Source: Porites lobata
Lineage: Eukaryota; Cnidaria; Anthozoa; Scleractinia; Poritidae
DNA: 64,000 nt
NCBI GenBank assembly: GCA_942486035.1
Contig: CALNXK010000017.1
Span: 767,501-831,500, forward strand
Direction of reading: 5' to 3'
Every line of letters starts with the position of its first letter. Within the stretch, counting starts at the first letter, position 1. A program made the translations under genes and the position numbers. The notes under the pieces are model-generated. The model ran no database searches and was not told the origin of the DNA. It was given only the letters and a program-made list of their open reading frames with translations. Positions 22,476-34,567 of this stretch are shown here, in pieces.

Positions 22476-25400
22476 GTCACCCCTTCCCAGGGCACACCTT
22501 GCGGTCAGTCCACAGATTATCCTGGTCAGCTGGAATGTATTGCGCTCAAAGACTGTACAAAAGATGTAACTGGCCATTTAAAGACCTTAAACCTCAGCGC
22601 AGATGAGGGTTTAGGATCTGAAATAAAGTTGCTGTTAGCCAGAGCAGGTAAATACCACCCTAAAATATAATATTTTGGTCTTTTTATCAGCTATATTATT
22701 ATTATACGTTTTACTTTTTATCATCATGCACTTGAGGGTGGTTATTCTCAACAAATTCTCCTTCTAGGGGTTTTCTCTGTGGAAGAACATCACTATTCCT
22801 TGAGCATTTGTCCAAGGCACAGGGCTGATTTCGGCATCCGCTGGAGGACAGGGAAGACCATGTGTACAGTGCCCAAAGAATTAGCAGTACATAAAACTAC
22901 AACTGCTAAAGGGAGCCACCGAGTGGATAGCTTGAAGTCGGCGTTATTTTCAAAACCACGAACACATGTATTCCAGTTGGATCACGTAAGTTGCAAACTT
23001 TTCTGCGAAGATTGGTTAGATAATGGTAATTTTTCACGGTTAAGAATCACATATAAGGTGGCACACAAGGCGAGGAGTTTGCTAGCACTCTATTAAAGAA
23101 ACAGTAAGAAATTTCCACGAGACAGTGACAAGAGAGGAGAGAGCGTGCAAGGAGAGGGAAAGGCGCTTTTAAGATGTATTAATTATCACGTGTCGCTTGT
23201 TTGTATGACGCAGGGGTCATTTTTGCCTTGGGGGTGCGGGTAATCCAAGCACACCTTGCAGTCCTCATTCAAAATTATTGGTCTTGCGGGCAGGAAGTTC
23301 TCTTCTTTCTATGTATGTTTTAAATGTATTTGTTTATACAGTATATTGACATTAATTTCTGTTCGTCTGTTCATTTTGTGTTGCTTTTGTTTCTCCATTT
23401 AAAGCAATTTGTAAACAATGCAACGAGTATATCAGCAAACAGGCCATGCCCAACCAAACTCTAGTGTTTGCTTCAGGTGGGGTGGAGCCCGTCCCCGGGG
23501 TCTCGCACCTGCAAGAGTTACCCGAGCCCCATTTGTTGGTAAGTAGTAATAAGAAGCACTAGTGTAAATGGTTCGCTTAAGTGGCTCCTTTAACGATGGT
23601 ATGAAATGTTTTCCTTCCAAAAAGAAATTCATCATTCATTCTTTCATTTCCTTTTTAATCCGTTTTTACTTTAGGGGATTTCTTTTCATTTCTTTCTTTC
23701 TTTCTTAACGGGTTTGTGTGGGTGTTGGCTTATGAATAAAATAAAACAAAATAAACGTTTTATCATGCTTTATAGTAATTACACAATATATTTGTTTGAA
23801 CTGTTTCAGGTAGAGGGGGAAACAGGCCGTTCAAGTGCAGAAACAACTAGTAGTGAGTTATCGTCTGATGACCTTGCAACTGAACTGAAGAGGCTGGAGA
23901 TATCGTCAAGAGGGCGGGATGATGAGACGTTCCTCAGTCCGGATACCGGAAGTCTTGTTTCTTCCACGAGTGACGAGGCCCCAACCACTATGCAAGAACC
24001 TCGTAAAAAGTTGAACCAATATCTGGTTTCGAAGAACATCCCGCCAATAACTCAACCCTGGATGGAATGGGATAAAGCTGGAGAGAGCACTAAGAAGAGA
24101 TACACCAAAAGGACAGTGGAGATCTTTTCTTCAGTCCTACAAGATCTTACACCCAATTATGCAGGTTCTCTTTGGTTAGCGGTCGTCTCGTCCCCTGCCA
24201 TGAACAAAGCTCTTAAACTTGATGAATTATCACAAACGTCCAAGAATTATCTTCAGGCCTTAGCAGAGGCATACGGTAAAGCTCAAGGGTGGGAGACAAG
24301 AAGGCAGATCTTGTCTATCATGTCAGGCGTTGCCAGCTTCAATGATATTTCAAGATTTATACCAGGCTTAACTAGATATCGCTATAGCTTGGCCAACCTG
24401 CATCGCTTACAGTATGGTAGCGGGGCTCCCACAACGCACCACCCTTCGCCGAGGATAAAGGTTGATCTGAAGCAACTTGACCATTTTTATCGTATATAAC
24501 AAGTCCGCATTTGGTGCAGGATCTACCATTTGGGCAGAAAACGTTGAAACTCTCTTCTGGCCACCTGGTTGAGATACCAAACGTCATAAGGACGATGATA
24601 CCCCAAAGAATAGCACGTCAGTACGCTCAGTACTGCCACGAAACTGGCTTTAAACCATTCAGTGAGCGTACTATGCTTCGTGTATTGGAGGAATGCAAGG
24701 CCTCGGTCCGAAAATCTCTCCAAGGACTTGACTACGTGGCCGCAGACGGTGCGCGTGCCTTTGAAGACTTAGAGAATTTAGTCCGCCGACTTGGAGAGCT
24801 CGGTCTCGGGAAAGAGTGGGAGTTGCAGAACGTGGAATTGCTCAAGGGTTCAAAATTATACCTTAAAAGTGATTTTAAGGTAAGGCTTAATTAAAAATAA
24901 TAATACCGTATTTTTTCGAATAAGCGCCCAACCTCGAAAAAACGCCCACCTCGATTAGGTGCCCAGCCTCGAAAAAGTGCCCACCCCCTTTTCCTCCCAC
25001 GCAAACTAAAATAAGCGCCCACCACCACCCCACCCCTTCCCCCCTCTAACCCCCCGAAAAATATTGAATAAGTACTCAAGAGACTTCTTCGAAGGCGGAG
25101 TTTTCTTCAGAGTATTTTACAGAAACCTTTTGTTACATCTTCGCGTTTGGTACTACCATTTATTGTTTTGTTACAAAATAAACATACTACTTTTGCTGAA
25201 AATGGTGAAAATTTAATAAGCGCCCACTCTCAAGGTCCAAAAATTTAATAAGCGCCCAGGGCGGTTGATCGAATAAATACAGTAATTGGAAAGAATTTAA
25301 TCATTCTTTACAAAGACTTTAAGTATAAAATTTAAAGAATGATTTTAATTGTCACGATTTGTCACAATAAATGCTGTGTGTTTTAAACATCTTACAGGTC

Positions 25401-27752
25401 CACGTGTGTTCTTCATCTGAGATTGCGAGTCATTGCAGTGTGTTTGCCTTAAGTGACTCCACCAGTCCTGATCTGCAGCAGCAGTGTAGCCACAAACACG
25501 AAGAATTCTGTGAGCAATGTGAGATCCTGCACTCAACTCTTCAGAACATTTCCTCTGCAGTAGAAAGAGCATCGTTTGCCACGCAAGATGACAAAGAAGA
25601 GGCCCTGTTCTTAGTCAACGCTTCTGTGCTTGCCATCCAGTCATGGAAATGTCATCTGCTGAGGTCGGCTCACCAGGACCAGGCTCGTTTGGACGCTATC
25701 GACGCTCTTGATCAGGAGACAGTTTTTATCGTCAACGACTGGGCGATGAAGTTTCTTCCTCATAGATACCATGAGTCCCAAACGGACTGGTTTGGCAAGC
25801 GTGGGTTATCATGGCACATATCGGTGGTGTACAGACGGAAGGAGGAGGAACTACAGTGGCAAGCCTTTATCCACGCAGTTCAGTCCTGCAGCCAGGGGAG
25901 TTCAGCTGTGGCATCCATAATGCATCATGTCTTGGAAACACTCAAGCACGAGCACCCTGAGATAAACAAAGCCTACTTCAGACAAGACAACGCAGGCTGT
26001 TACCACTCCACTCGCACGATACTAGCATGCAGAGAGATGGCAGCGAGCACTGGAGTAAAAGTAGTCCGCGTAGATTTTAGCGATCCCCAAGGCGGAAAAG
26101 GGGCAGCAGACCGGCTGGCTGCAAGCTGTAAAAGACATATCAGGGCGTTTATTGATGAAGGCAATGATGTTTGCACTGCCGATGAGCTTAAAGACGCATT
26201 ATTATCGCATGGTGGATTGAAAGGTGTAAGAGTTGTTTCCCTTGATACGATCATCGAAACACCTGACAGTGGGCAAACTATTACTGGCATTACAAAACTG
26301 AACAATTTTGAGTTTAGCTCTACAGAGTCTGTTACCTGTTGGCGTGCGTATTGTGTTGGTCGCGGAAAAATCATCAATCCAGGATCTTCATCAAGTAAGT
26401 ATGGGAATTAAAACTAAAAGTGAGCTACTGAGAATTAATGTATGAGTTGTCGCTAAATTTAAGTTCTGTATTAAAATGCAAAAGTGTAAGACCCTTACTT
26501 TATTGGAGAACCTTACCATACAATAATTATCTGCAAGTACATGTATCAGATACCTTTGGAGTCCCACGCAATATTCTTGGTTCTGATAAATGAAGAAATG
26601 ATTGTCGCAGTTGTAAGAGCAATTTAAAGAATTACCATTTTGCTCAATTTTTTGGGTGGCTTAAACGGGAAAACCCATAACTTCTACGTACGTTAGCGCG
26701 GCAGCGCTCTACTAACCGAGCTATGAATACCCATGTATTGGGAACATACGTTTATTTCTGTCATGTTTGCTTTAAAAACTTATAAATGATTTGAAAAAGA
26801 AATCAGAAAACAACTCTTTATTGGTATTAATTTATTTACCTAAGGTCCTCGATACCAAGTACTTCAGAAATCATTCTCCGAAGGAGATTTTACTTCCTTC
26901 CGATGTAAATCTGAAGAACAGGTTGGACAGACAGCTTCAACATCAGCAACTGTGGCCGAGCCATCTGGTGGCATTTCGGAAGACAGTGACCTATCCACAG
27001 GGGTTTATTCCTGTCCTCAAGACGGCTGCGTTCGTGTGTTCCAAAGAGTGTCTGCTTTAGAGAAACATCTGTCTGTAGAAAAATGTTCCCGATCCCCGGA
27101 GAAATATTCTCTAATGGATTTAGCGAAAATGGGGTACAAGACCCATTTGGAAGAAGGTGTTGGCATATTGCCCTCTCTTAAAGCCCCAGTTGCTCACCAG
27201 GAGGGTCACTTTGTACCAAATGAGGGATGGGCCCTCAGAGCAGCAAAGAAGGCGTATAGATTCAGCGAAAAGCAAAAGTCTTACTTACTGGCGAAATTCT
27301 CTATCGGTCAAACAACGGGCCGTAAGCTTGACGCCGAGGTTGTGGCGAGGGAAATGAGACGCGCCCGTGGAGCAGATGGTGTGCGACTTTTCCAGTCCTC
27401 AGAATTCCTAACCAGCTGGCAGATTGCGTCCTTCTTCTCAAGGCAAAGCGCTACACTACGGCAAAAGGACCCAGCAGATGAAGCCGATATCCGGGCATCT
27501 CAAGAGGAAGCTAACTTTAGTGCAGCGAAGGAGGTCGTTGAAACTATTCAGCTCAACCATCCTCTGGTATACGATCAGTACAACCTATGTGAGATGGCGC
27601 TCAGTGGTAACTTGAAAGTCCTCAAGCTACCGATGCTTCAGCGCTTGTGCGAGGATCTCGGCCTTGATGCACCTGTCCCGCCTGTGCGCAAGAAGGCTCC
27701 ATACTTGGCACTCTTAGAGGAAATAGCCAAACAGTGCACATGCCGAAAGTAA
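22476..27752 (+). CDS. DDE transposase-like protein of element A (six exons, one frameshift)
   Basis: Proposed exons: 22476-22647, 22768-22985, 23405-23538, 23810-24879, 25398-26394, 26917-27752, with GT/AG borders. The N-terminus has Cys/His blocks (LECIALKDC, ICPRHRADFG, ICKQCNEYI) that could bind zinc. Exon 5 has a likely RNase H-fold core: VNDWAMKFLP (first Asp), FRQDNAGCYHS (second) and DFSDPQGGKGAADRL (third acidic site). Exon 6 has a C2HC-like finger (CPQDGCVRVF...H...C), then FSEKQKSYLLAKF and LFQSSEFLTSWQI. Exon 4 has a one-base loss in a T-run near 24492, and the junction between exons 2 and 3 does not keep phase, so this copy is probably inactive or mis-sequenced. Catalytic assignment is inference from motif shape; the family is unnamed here. 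Confidence 0.75.
24906..25282. mobile_element. TA-flanked MITE inside an intron of the element A gene
   Basis: CCGTATTTTTTCGAATAAGC at the left and its diverged inverted counterpart at the right (CGAATAAATACAG), flanked by TA. Interior words AATAAGCGCCCA recur. It lies wholly inside the intron 24880-25397. Confidence 0.8.
26659..26732 (-). repeat. tRNA-like sequence (SINE head or tRNA pseudogene)
   Basis: The minus strand has an A-box-like TAGCTCGGTTAGTAGAGCG and a degraded B-box-like GGGTTTTCCCGTTTAAGCC. The arms do not fold into a full cloverleaf, so a tRNA-derived SINE remnant is more likely than a tRNA gene. Intronic in the element A gene. Confidence 0.45.
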
Positions 27753-28994
27753 CTCTTTTATTAATAGCTTCCTGGAAGTGTTTTAGCCACAACCAGTTTT
27801 ATAAAACGGGTTGAAAACGGGGAGAAGGGGTACTCCCTCAAAAAATTGCCAAGGTTCTACTGGTACCTCCTTCCCAGGTTCTCCCTCTTAGGTTGGTACC
27901 TTTAAGAGGATGAAATCTGTGGAGTGGTATCGCCTAGGGTTCGACCGCAGCTGTAGCAGTACCTTTTAGGTTTTTTTAACTATGAAAATGAAGGGAACTG
28001 TTTTGGGGTTGAACTAAAGCCACTTACGTAATGAGAATATTGCGATCAGAGCCGCCTCCACAGGAAGTGGGACTACCCCTCCTCCCCAAGTCTGAGAGTC
28101 AATGACAAAACAAAACAAAACCAAAAAAACAATATCAAAGAAAGCTCCCCTACCGGGATGAACTAATGAAATTCATTTTATAACTGCGTTTAGCAAGACC
28201 TAAAACAAAGATCTTACTTTGAAAAATACCCTGCGAAAAATTTTTACTTCTAAACGTACTCCTTCCCCATCCCCATCGTGACAACAGGTCAAAACGTTTA
28301 TCCCGCGAGTGGGAAGTTATTGTTGTTGTTGTTTTTTTTAATATTATTATTCCTACCGGAGCGTGAAAATAATACTTCGTTTTAGAAAAATACTAATTTG
28401 AGCAAAATTAACTCGTTTAAGTTTTAAGACCACGCTGGGTGGAAGGGAGAGGGTAACTGAGATTGCGTTACATTTACTGGACTCGAATATCAACATACGG
28501 TTTATGACAGAATGCCGTTTGTTTCGATTTCTTAACACATGTAGCCTCACGTGTTTCAGATACTAAAAACAAAAACTGTTTGAAATTGTGAAAACTAACG
28601 TCGATTCAAACTCTCCCTGTAGTGAAAAATGGCTTTCAGCAACGTTGTATGATTAAATACCGCCAAAAGCGATAATGTGGCACTTTGCCGGTTATTATTA
28701 TTGTCGCGGTAATAACTATTTCCAAAATTTCAACGATCTTTCCAGCAAACTACCTTCGTTTTTTTTAAAGTCATACAATTAATATTTCATTCAAGAAACC
28801 TTGGCGAACGATAAATATGTAGGAAAACGTCCTGGATGCATGGATAGTTTGACACAAAGGCGGCTGGTTTAACTGATTTATCAGGTTTGTTTACATTACC
28901 TTGCGATAACCAAGGTGGACTATCTACATCAAACTGATCTGTTCAAAGCACTGGATGTGTCTCCTATGAGCTCTTGGATATTTCTATAAGCGGC
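27753..28994. other. 3' region of element A, non-coding
   Basis: Between the stop codon at 27750-27752 and the right arm. No further exons seen. Confidence 0.5.
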
Positions 28995-29649
28995 AAACTT
29001 AAAATTGTCAAAGGAAAATTTAGTTTGATATTTTAACGCAAGTGATTGTAACTATAATGTTAGATGTTTGTTATAAATCCAGCGCCATTCTTGCACGTTA
29101 ACATTGCTCAGAGTTTCGATTCCTTCGAAAGGAAGCGTTCCGAGTTCGACCTTGAAACTTTACTTGGTAAATCTTTAAGACCTATATTTTAGCTCTGCAA
29201 TGCTTAATTGGTAAAAACTGACATACCAGGAACATTTTTGTCCTGATGAATATTAGCTACATTTTGCCGCCATCGAAAGCGGTCTCCGAAGGTGTTTTCT
29301 AAATGGCCTGAAAAACCATTGTACTATCATATTTGAAAAGATTAAAACATTGGTAGTGTAGAAGATTGATTGCTTTGAAATTCTTTTTATTTTGAGGTCA
29401 ACTGATTTTATTTTAAGACTTCGGCGGAGGTTCATCATCGCACCTTTTGATCAACCAAAAAACCGCACTTTGACCGCATTTTGACCGCACTTTTAATTTT
29501 TGCCAAATTTCCCAAGTAAACAAAATCGTTGGAACTTTTGAATATGATTTTTGAAAATAGTCTACCCAAGGCTAACTTTGGGCAAAATATCAGGGATTCG
29601 CCAAATGGGTCGCTGACCGCCGATTCTCGATCCTTACAGACAGCCACTC
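28995..29649 (-). repeat. Element A right terminal inverted repeat
   Basis: Inverted partner of 20670-21324, ending CAGACAGCCACTC before TTAA. It abuts element B with only the four TTAA bases between them. Confidence 0.92.
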
Positions 29650-30876
29650 TTAAGAGCGACTTTCTGTAAATACCACGGATAGGTGTGCAAGATGGAAAAA
29701 TCGAAATCCCGCAAACTTTGTCACAACAAAGCCCTTTGGAAACTATTTTAGAAAATACAAAACTCAGTTCGTTTGACTTAATATTTTCCAAAATAATAAT
29801 TTTTTTTAATTTTCACCTTCGAGAGGCCTTCAAACCACCGAAAAATGTGCTTGATACCCTCGCTTCGTGAATGGAAACGGAAACTAATACCATAACTTTT
29901 CTTACATTAAACAATGTTATGATCCTTCCTTTCTACCTAAACGTTGTTACAATTTCAAAAGATTTCAATCTGATTTTTTAATATTTTTTCAAAATTACCT
30001 TCTAAATCAGCATTATCGCGACCATCAATTTTGCCATTTTTCAACGGCGAAAATCCCTTTCTGGTACATGGCTTTCATTAGAAAAATGGTATTCCAGAGA
30101 AAGAGCAATGATTCCCCTATCAATCTGTGAAATAAAATTCTGGGGCAATTGAAACTGCGAGTTTTTACAACGGAAAACATTTACGGTACTCGCGTGATTT
30201 ACGACCTCTGAACTTGCAGTTGTCGTGATGAATACAAGCGAGAACCTAGACAGCACTTGAAACCCTGACGCAAATTAGCCCCTTTTCCGCCAGTTTAAAC
30301 ACCAAAAACGATTTTAGATTTCACAGTGGTAAATTTTCAAAAGGAAAAGCAATTTTATTGTGCGAAAGTGTGCTATGAACTTCTTGACTACAAACACTTC
30401 CCTTCCGTGTGTATTTGTTTACTTTTGCCGTACACATATGTACAAAATGGCTAATAGTGTCGGTAGCTATTCTTTAAAATGCTCTCATTTCTCATGAACC
30501 AAATCGTTATAGCTATAAAAAAAGGAAAACATTTTGACCTACCTCACATTATTTGACAACAGACCCGAATCCTTTACTGCCTTTAGCGAAACGAGATTGC
30601 GTGACAAAGAACTTTGAGACCCAGGTTATACCGCGTAGACAGATACCATTCCGAAAAAGCAACTCACGCGCACCTTCTGTAGCTATAAAAGCGAAACACG
30701 TAAAAAATCAAAATCCTTAGTTTCGTTGACTTATCTGCCAGAGCGACCCTGCAAACGTAACACTAAAAAAATATTTTTTCGTCAAAAGACTATATAGGGG
30801 TGCGCCCTTATACAGTGGAACCGCGATATAAAGAACCTACGAATGATTTTCTTTACCTCGATAATAGTAAAATATG

Positions 30877-31273
30877 CCGTAAAACCTATATTAAAGCCCC
30901 CTGTCAAATAAGCCCCCTCCCTCTGATTAGCCCCTCCCCCCCTTCTATCAAGCACCCGCTTCCCACCCGTAATTATTCTTCACTAATAAATGAAAGACTG
31001 TATTAATCAATCACGACCGTAAAGGCTTCGTGTGGACTGATCCGGGATTGTTTATTTACCAACGGGAAGTTCGCATTTGATAATGATTTTCGACTGCATG
31101 ACCTAAAACTTCCTGTACTTGAGCTTTTCCACTTTGTAGGCTTTATGGAGAAGCGATACCATCTTAGTTTCTAAATTAAACATATTAAGCCCCCCGTCTC
31201 TATTAAGCCCCTCCCCCTCAAATGAGCTTGAAATAATAAGCCCTCCCGGGGGAGCTTAATAGAGGATTTACGG
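30877..31273. mobile_element. Element G: CCGTAAA MITE nested in F
   Basis: CCGTAAAACCTATATTAAAG at the left pairs with the right end (AATAGAGGATTTACGG), followed by TA. The left flank reads TATG instead of TA, perhaps a mutation. Interior words are TTAAGCCCC. Same style as 16602-16930. Confidence 0.75.
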
Positions 31274-31308
31274 TATGAAAAAAAAACCTCGTTATAGCGA
31301 GCAAATTT

Positions 31309-31806
31309 CAGGGGCACTCAACGACTCTTTTCTGTAAAATATATCATGGGAGAAGTAGATATTGCCTAGAATTTTCTATAGCTTGAGGACGCCTAAAAAT
31401 TTCTAGACGACCGTTCCGTTCCTGTTCAATTTTCGAAGGTTATCTTATAAATTCCCTACGATTTTCTGAAGTTTAATTTTTCAAATTTTACATCCCAGGT
31501 TAGGCTAATTTTTCATAGAAAAGAGGAAGCCTAAAATGGTCGGATTCAAACATGTGATTGAGAGAGGAATCAGAAAAATTCTCACTTTCGTGATACGTTA
31601 AATTGCATCTAAAATTTTTGGGAAAATAATACTGAAGCCCTTGTAATTTCAAAAATGCTCAATGCAAGTTTCCCTAGGATGAACGAACAGGAACAAATTT
31701 TACAAGCCGCTTAGAATGCATTTCTAGAGATCTAAAAGTACTCTGGGTGCACCATTGAAAAATGTTTTCAATGAATTTAGAAGGAAACCGTCGTTGGGTG
31801 GCTCAG
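31309..31806. mobile_element. Element H: CAGGGGCAC-type element nested in F
   Basis: Begins CAGGGGCACTCAACGAC and ends GTCGTTGGGTGGCTCAG, flanked by AAATTT on both sides (31303-31308, 31807-31812). A diverged relative of element I, with a 6-bp flank repeat like I. Confidence 0.7.
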
Positions 31807-32150
31807 AAATTTTTTTCGGCCCTTGGCCCTTCGTTAAATCGAGGTTCCACCGTAGTCTTGTTTTCATCACGCTCGTTTTAAAATACGATTATGAATTCCT
31901 TACTTGTATTCTTAGGAAAAAGCGCTAAGTCGTAGTCTAAAATGTCATCCGTCCCTTCCCTCCACCCCCTAAGGGGCCACAGCAGGTTTCGGGGTGGGGC
32001 GAAGGCACGCAAAACATTTCAGACTAGACATGGCGGGGCTAAAAAACCTGCATAACCTTATAGCACCTCTTGTGTTTAAATTTTCTGTAGTTCTGGCAAA
32101 CTCGAACAAGTTTTGCATTTCTGAGGAACGTTTTGCCAAAATATAGGTTA

Positions 32151-33695
32151 GGGACTGGTCAAAAAGTATGGGTGGGGGTGGGCCGGAGCAGAGAGTGGGT
32201 GGGTCATGAGGTTTTGAGCCTTGTGCAAGGGGTGGGTCGGGCAATTTTCAGCTACCCTTAGGGGGTGGGTCACCCTATTTTATTACATAGATAGGCACTA
32301 ACTACTAACGAGACAGTTGACTACACTTGTTATACAGAACACAGCCAGCTTATTGCTAAATTATTGCTAAAATACTCACAAACTTGTTGTGCGAGAAAAT
32401 ACAAAGGGTGACAGGCCGCACATCTATACGGACGTGGAACCCTCTGTTAACCTTTTTTTTTTGGCTCTAACGAGCATGTCCTTTAATGATTTTCCTTTTT
32501 TGTAAGGAAATGATTAGTGGTTTTTTAAAAATTTATTGAAGTTATAGTTGGTTTTGTATATGATTCCATATTTTCATTCAAGCTTCCTTTATAGTAGACA
32601 CTGAGGGCTGGTATTGTGTCAGGAATGGCAATATTTCTTTTTCCTCCTTGTTGTTTTGTTTTAGGAGTTTAGACTCCCTTTTGTGAATTTTATTTCTGAT
32701 AGTAGGTTTTCTATCAAAGATTGTGGGTAGCCTCCGTCCATCAAGCGTTTTTTTTTAAATTTGAATTATTTTCCTCAAAGGTTGTTTTTGAGGAGTTTTT
32801 TCGTAGGATTCTCAAGGCTTCTCCTTTGAAAAATCCTTTTTTAACATTTGGAGGGTGACACGAGGTGAAATGTGTGTGCAAGAAGGTTTCCGTGTGCATC
32901 AAGGATAGATTTTTCCTTGAATCTTGCGCGTTTGTATACAACCGTGTCTAAAAACGCAGTCTCAGTGTCAAATGTTTCGGCCGTGAATTCAATAGTTGGG
33001 TGATGTAAGTTTGCTTGTTCAATGAAGGCTTCGATGTCTGGTTTACTCATGTCCCATAGGGAAAAGATATCGTGTATGTAGCATTTCCAAACTGTTGTTC
33101 TAAAGACAGTTTTGCTTAGAGTTGTTGTTTCAATATATGTCATGAAAATATTGGCAAAGGAATCAAAACTGCTGTCTTTGTGCCCATTGCAGTTCCATGG
33201 TTTTGTAGGTAGTGCTTTCCATTGAAGTGGAAGAAATTTTCTTTGAGGATTAATCTAAGCATTTCCGGCAAGTAATGTGTAGGAATGGGTTGTCTTTGTA
33301 GAAATTTTCATATGCTTTGTGACAGACAATTTCAATATACCCGCGTTTTGCTGCATATTTGTGTCAAGACTCGTAACGTTCATCGAAACAAGAAATGTTC
33401 GGTTTTTCACATTTGTCTTTTCAGTGAAAGGTATGATTTCTGTGATTTTGATATTGGTTGCAGCAGTATATCAACAAATTTTGTCAAACACAGAACAAGG
33501 TTTTATTGGATTATTAAGAGGAAACCAAACATCCATGTTGTAACTAGGGGGTGGGTCATGCAATTTCCAACCTTGCTTTAGGGGTGGGTCAGTCATTTTT
33601 GTGCCGAAGGGAGGGGGTGGGCCATGTGTTTTTTATCAACCATATTTCCAAATGCTCCGGCCCACCCCCCCCCCCCGTACTTTTTGACCAGTCCC
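32151..33695. mobile_element. Element C: Harbinger-like element (TTA duplication) nested in B
   Basis: GGGACTGGTCAAAAAGTA at the left and its reverse complement at the right, flanked by TTA (32148-32150, 33696-33698). The other arm of B reads across the site with a single TTA, confirming the insertion. Three-bp TWA duplications are typical of PIF/Harbinger. The subterminal regions are rich in GGGTGGGTC and contain long C runs. Contains a Penelope fragment and no Harbinger gene. Confidence 0.85.
32455..33290 (-). pseudogene. Penelope-like retroelement fragment
   Basis: The minus strand reads FHFNGKHYLQNHGTAMGTK (33190-33250), then after a frameshift SFANIFM, then CYIHDIFSLWDMSKPDIEAF, FLDTVVYK, TSCHPPNVKKGFFKGEALR and KGKSLKDMLVRA near 32460. 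This order is the C-terminal half of a Penelope-like reverse transcriptase. The catalytic site normally read as YIDD is YIHD here, and there are several frameshifts, so it is dead. Confidence 0.85.
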
Positions 33696-34000
33696 TTATG
33701 GCACATGTCAAGCCAGAAAAAGTGAGCAGTTTGATAGAAAATGTCAAGTACGACTGAACAACGCCCGTAAAAGCGCCCCTAATGACTCGGGCGGGAGGGG
33801 GAGGCAGGGTGGGGAGGGGAAACTCCGAAATTGAGCAAAGAGGACCTAGCTCTAAGCACACCGCCTGCTTTTTAGTTGTCCGTTTCCCTTGGCAATAAAT
33901 TTTACCCACAGTGTCGAGCAACTCTTTAAAGGAGATTGCAAGCCCTCATATTTGGGCCCGTCAGGAACGCTCAGCGGTGAAACCAAAGATCGCGCCCTCA

Positions 34001-34567
34001 AAAAACTTATTTTAACTTACTGAAAGCTGTTTTTTCTTGACCTGTTTAACTTATCGTTAGGAAAGAAGAAAAGGAATCTCATAATTAGCGTATGTATAAA
34101 ACTATCAAGAAATCTCGAAATTCTGGGTTTTCTAAGAGAACAAATACTTTCGAAAAATTTAGGAGAAAGTCCGTGGACTGGAAATAACTCGCTATCAATT
34201 ATCCCGAAGATATCCGAAAATCTCACTTTTCAAGCCCACTTTAATTCGCTTCATTTTTGAGGGGAGCCAACATTAGCCGCGCCACTGTTATTTTTTTGCG
34301 CCTGGGTATCTCACGTTATGCTTACGCGTATCCGCAAGTGTGTCTTACATCCTACGCTTACGTAAAGGTTATATACCTGGAACGATGGGGTATGTGATAT
34401 ATTCACCTGGTACCGCCCCGAGGGCTACGTGTGTAAGACTGTTCCTTTTCAGATTTTCAATAGCAATGCAAAAAACAATAGCTTCTAGTTAGTGCGAACG
34501 GCCTTTCCTTCTCTTTTATTTTCGTTTCCTTTTTTTCTCAAAAAACGCAGTTTTTTTTTTCATGGTG
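34001..34567. other. Loop of element B
   Basis: The single-copy centre between the two arms of B. No ORF with a recognisable domain; contains GTTATGCTTACGCGTATCCG-like AT/GC mixed sequence. Confidence 0.6.

Larger units (their letters stand above)
20670..29649 (+). mobile_element. Element A: 9-kb TTAA transposon with 655-bp inverted repeats and a transposase-like gene
   Basis: TTAA flanks the element at 20666-20669 and 29650-29653. The arms 20670-21324 and 28995-29649 are inverted copies beginning GAGTGGCTGTCTGTAA, diverged by only a few percent. Each arm contains a matching 61-aa ORF (MMNLRRSLK...) on opposite strands, which is a repeat shadow and not a gene. Between the arms lies a six-exon plus-strand gene (22476-27752) for a DDE-type transposase-like protein. 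TTAA targeting is known from piggyBac and Kolobok, but the protein does not look like either to me. Three smaller insertions sit inside: 21840-22090, 24906-25282 and a tRNA-like unit at 26659-26732. Confidence 0.88.
30813..31852. mobile_element. Element F: pogo/Tigger-like element nested in B
   Basis: CAGTGGAACCGCGATATAAAG at the left and CTTCGTTAAATCGAGGTTCC at the right are inverted partners, flanked by TA (30811-30812, 31853-31854). The opposite arm of B lacks this segment and continues across the empty TA site, which confirms the insertion. Ends of this type are typical of pogo/Tigger elements. It carries no transposase and contains elements G and H. Confidence 0.88.

Noticed and set aside
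26659..26732. Functional tRNA gene
   Set aside because: A-box is good but the B-box and arms are degraded and no full cloverleaf forms.
20881..29438. Duplicate 61-aa ORFs (MMNLRRSLK...) as a small gene family
   Set aside because: They lie in the two inverted arms of element A; no start context, splicing or domain supports coding.
20670..29649. Assigning element A to piggyBac because of TTAA
   Set aside because: TTAA alone is shared by several groups, and the encoded protein lacks motifs I would expect of piggyBac.
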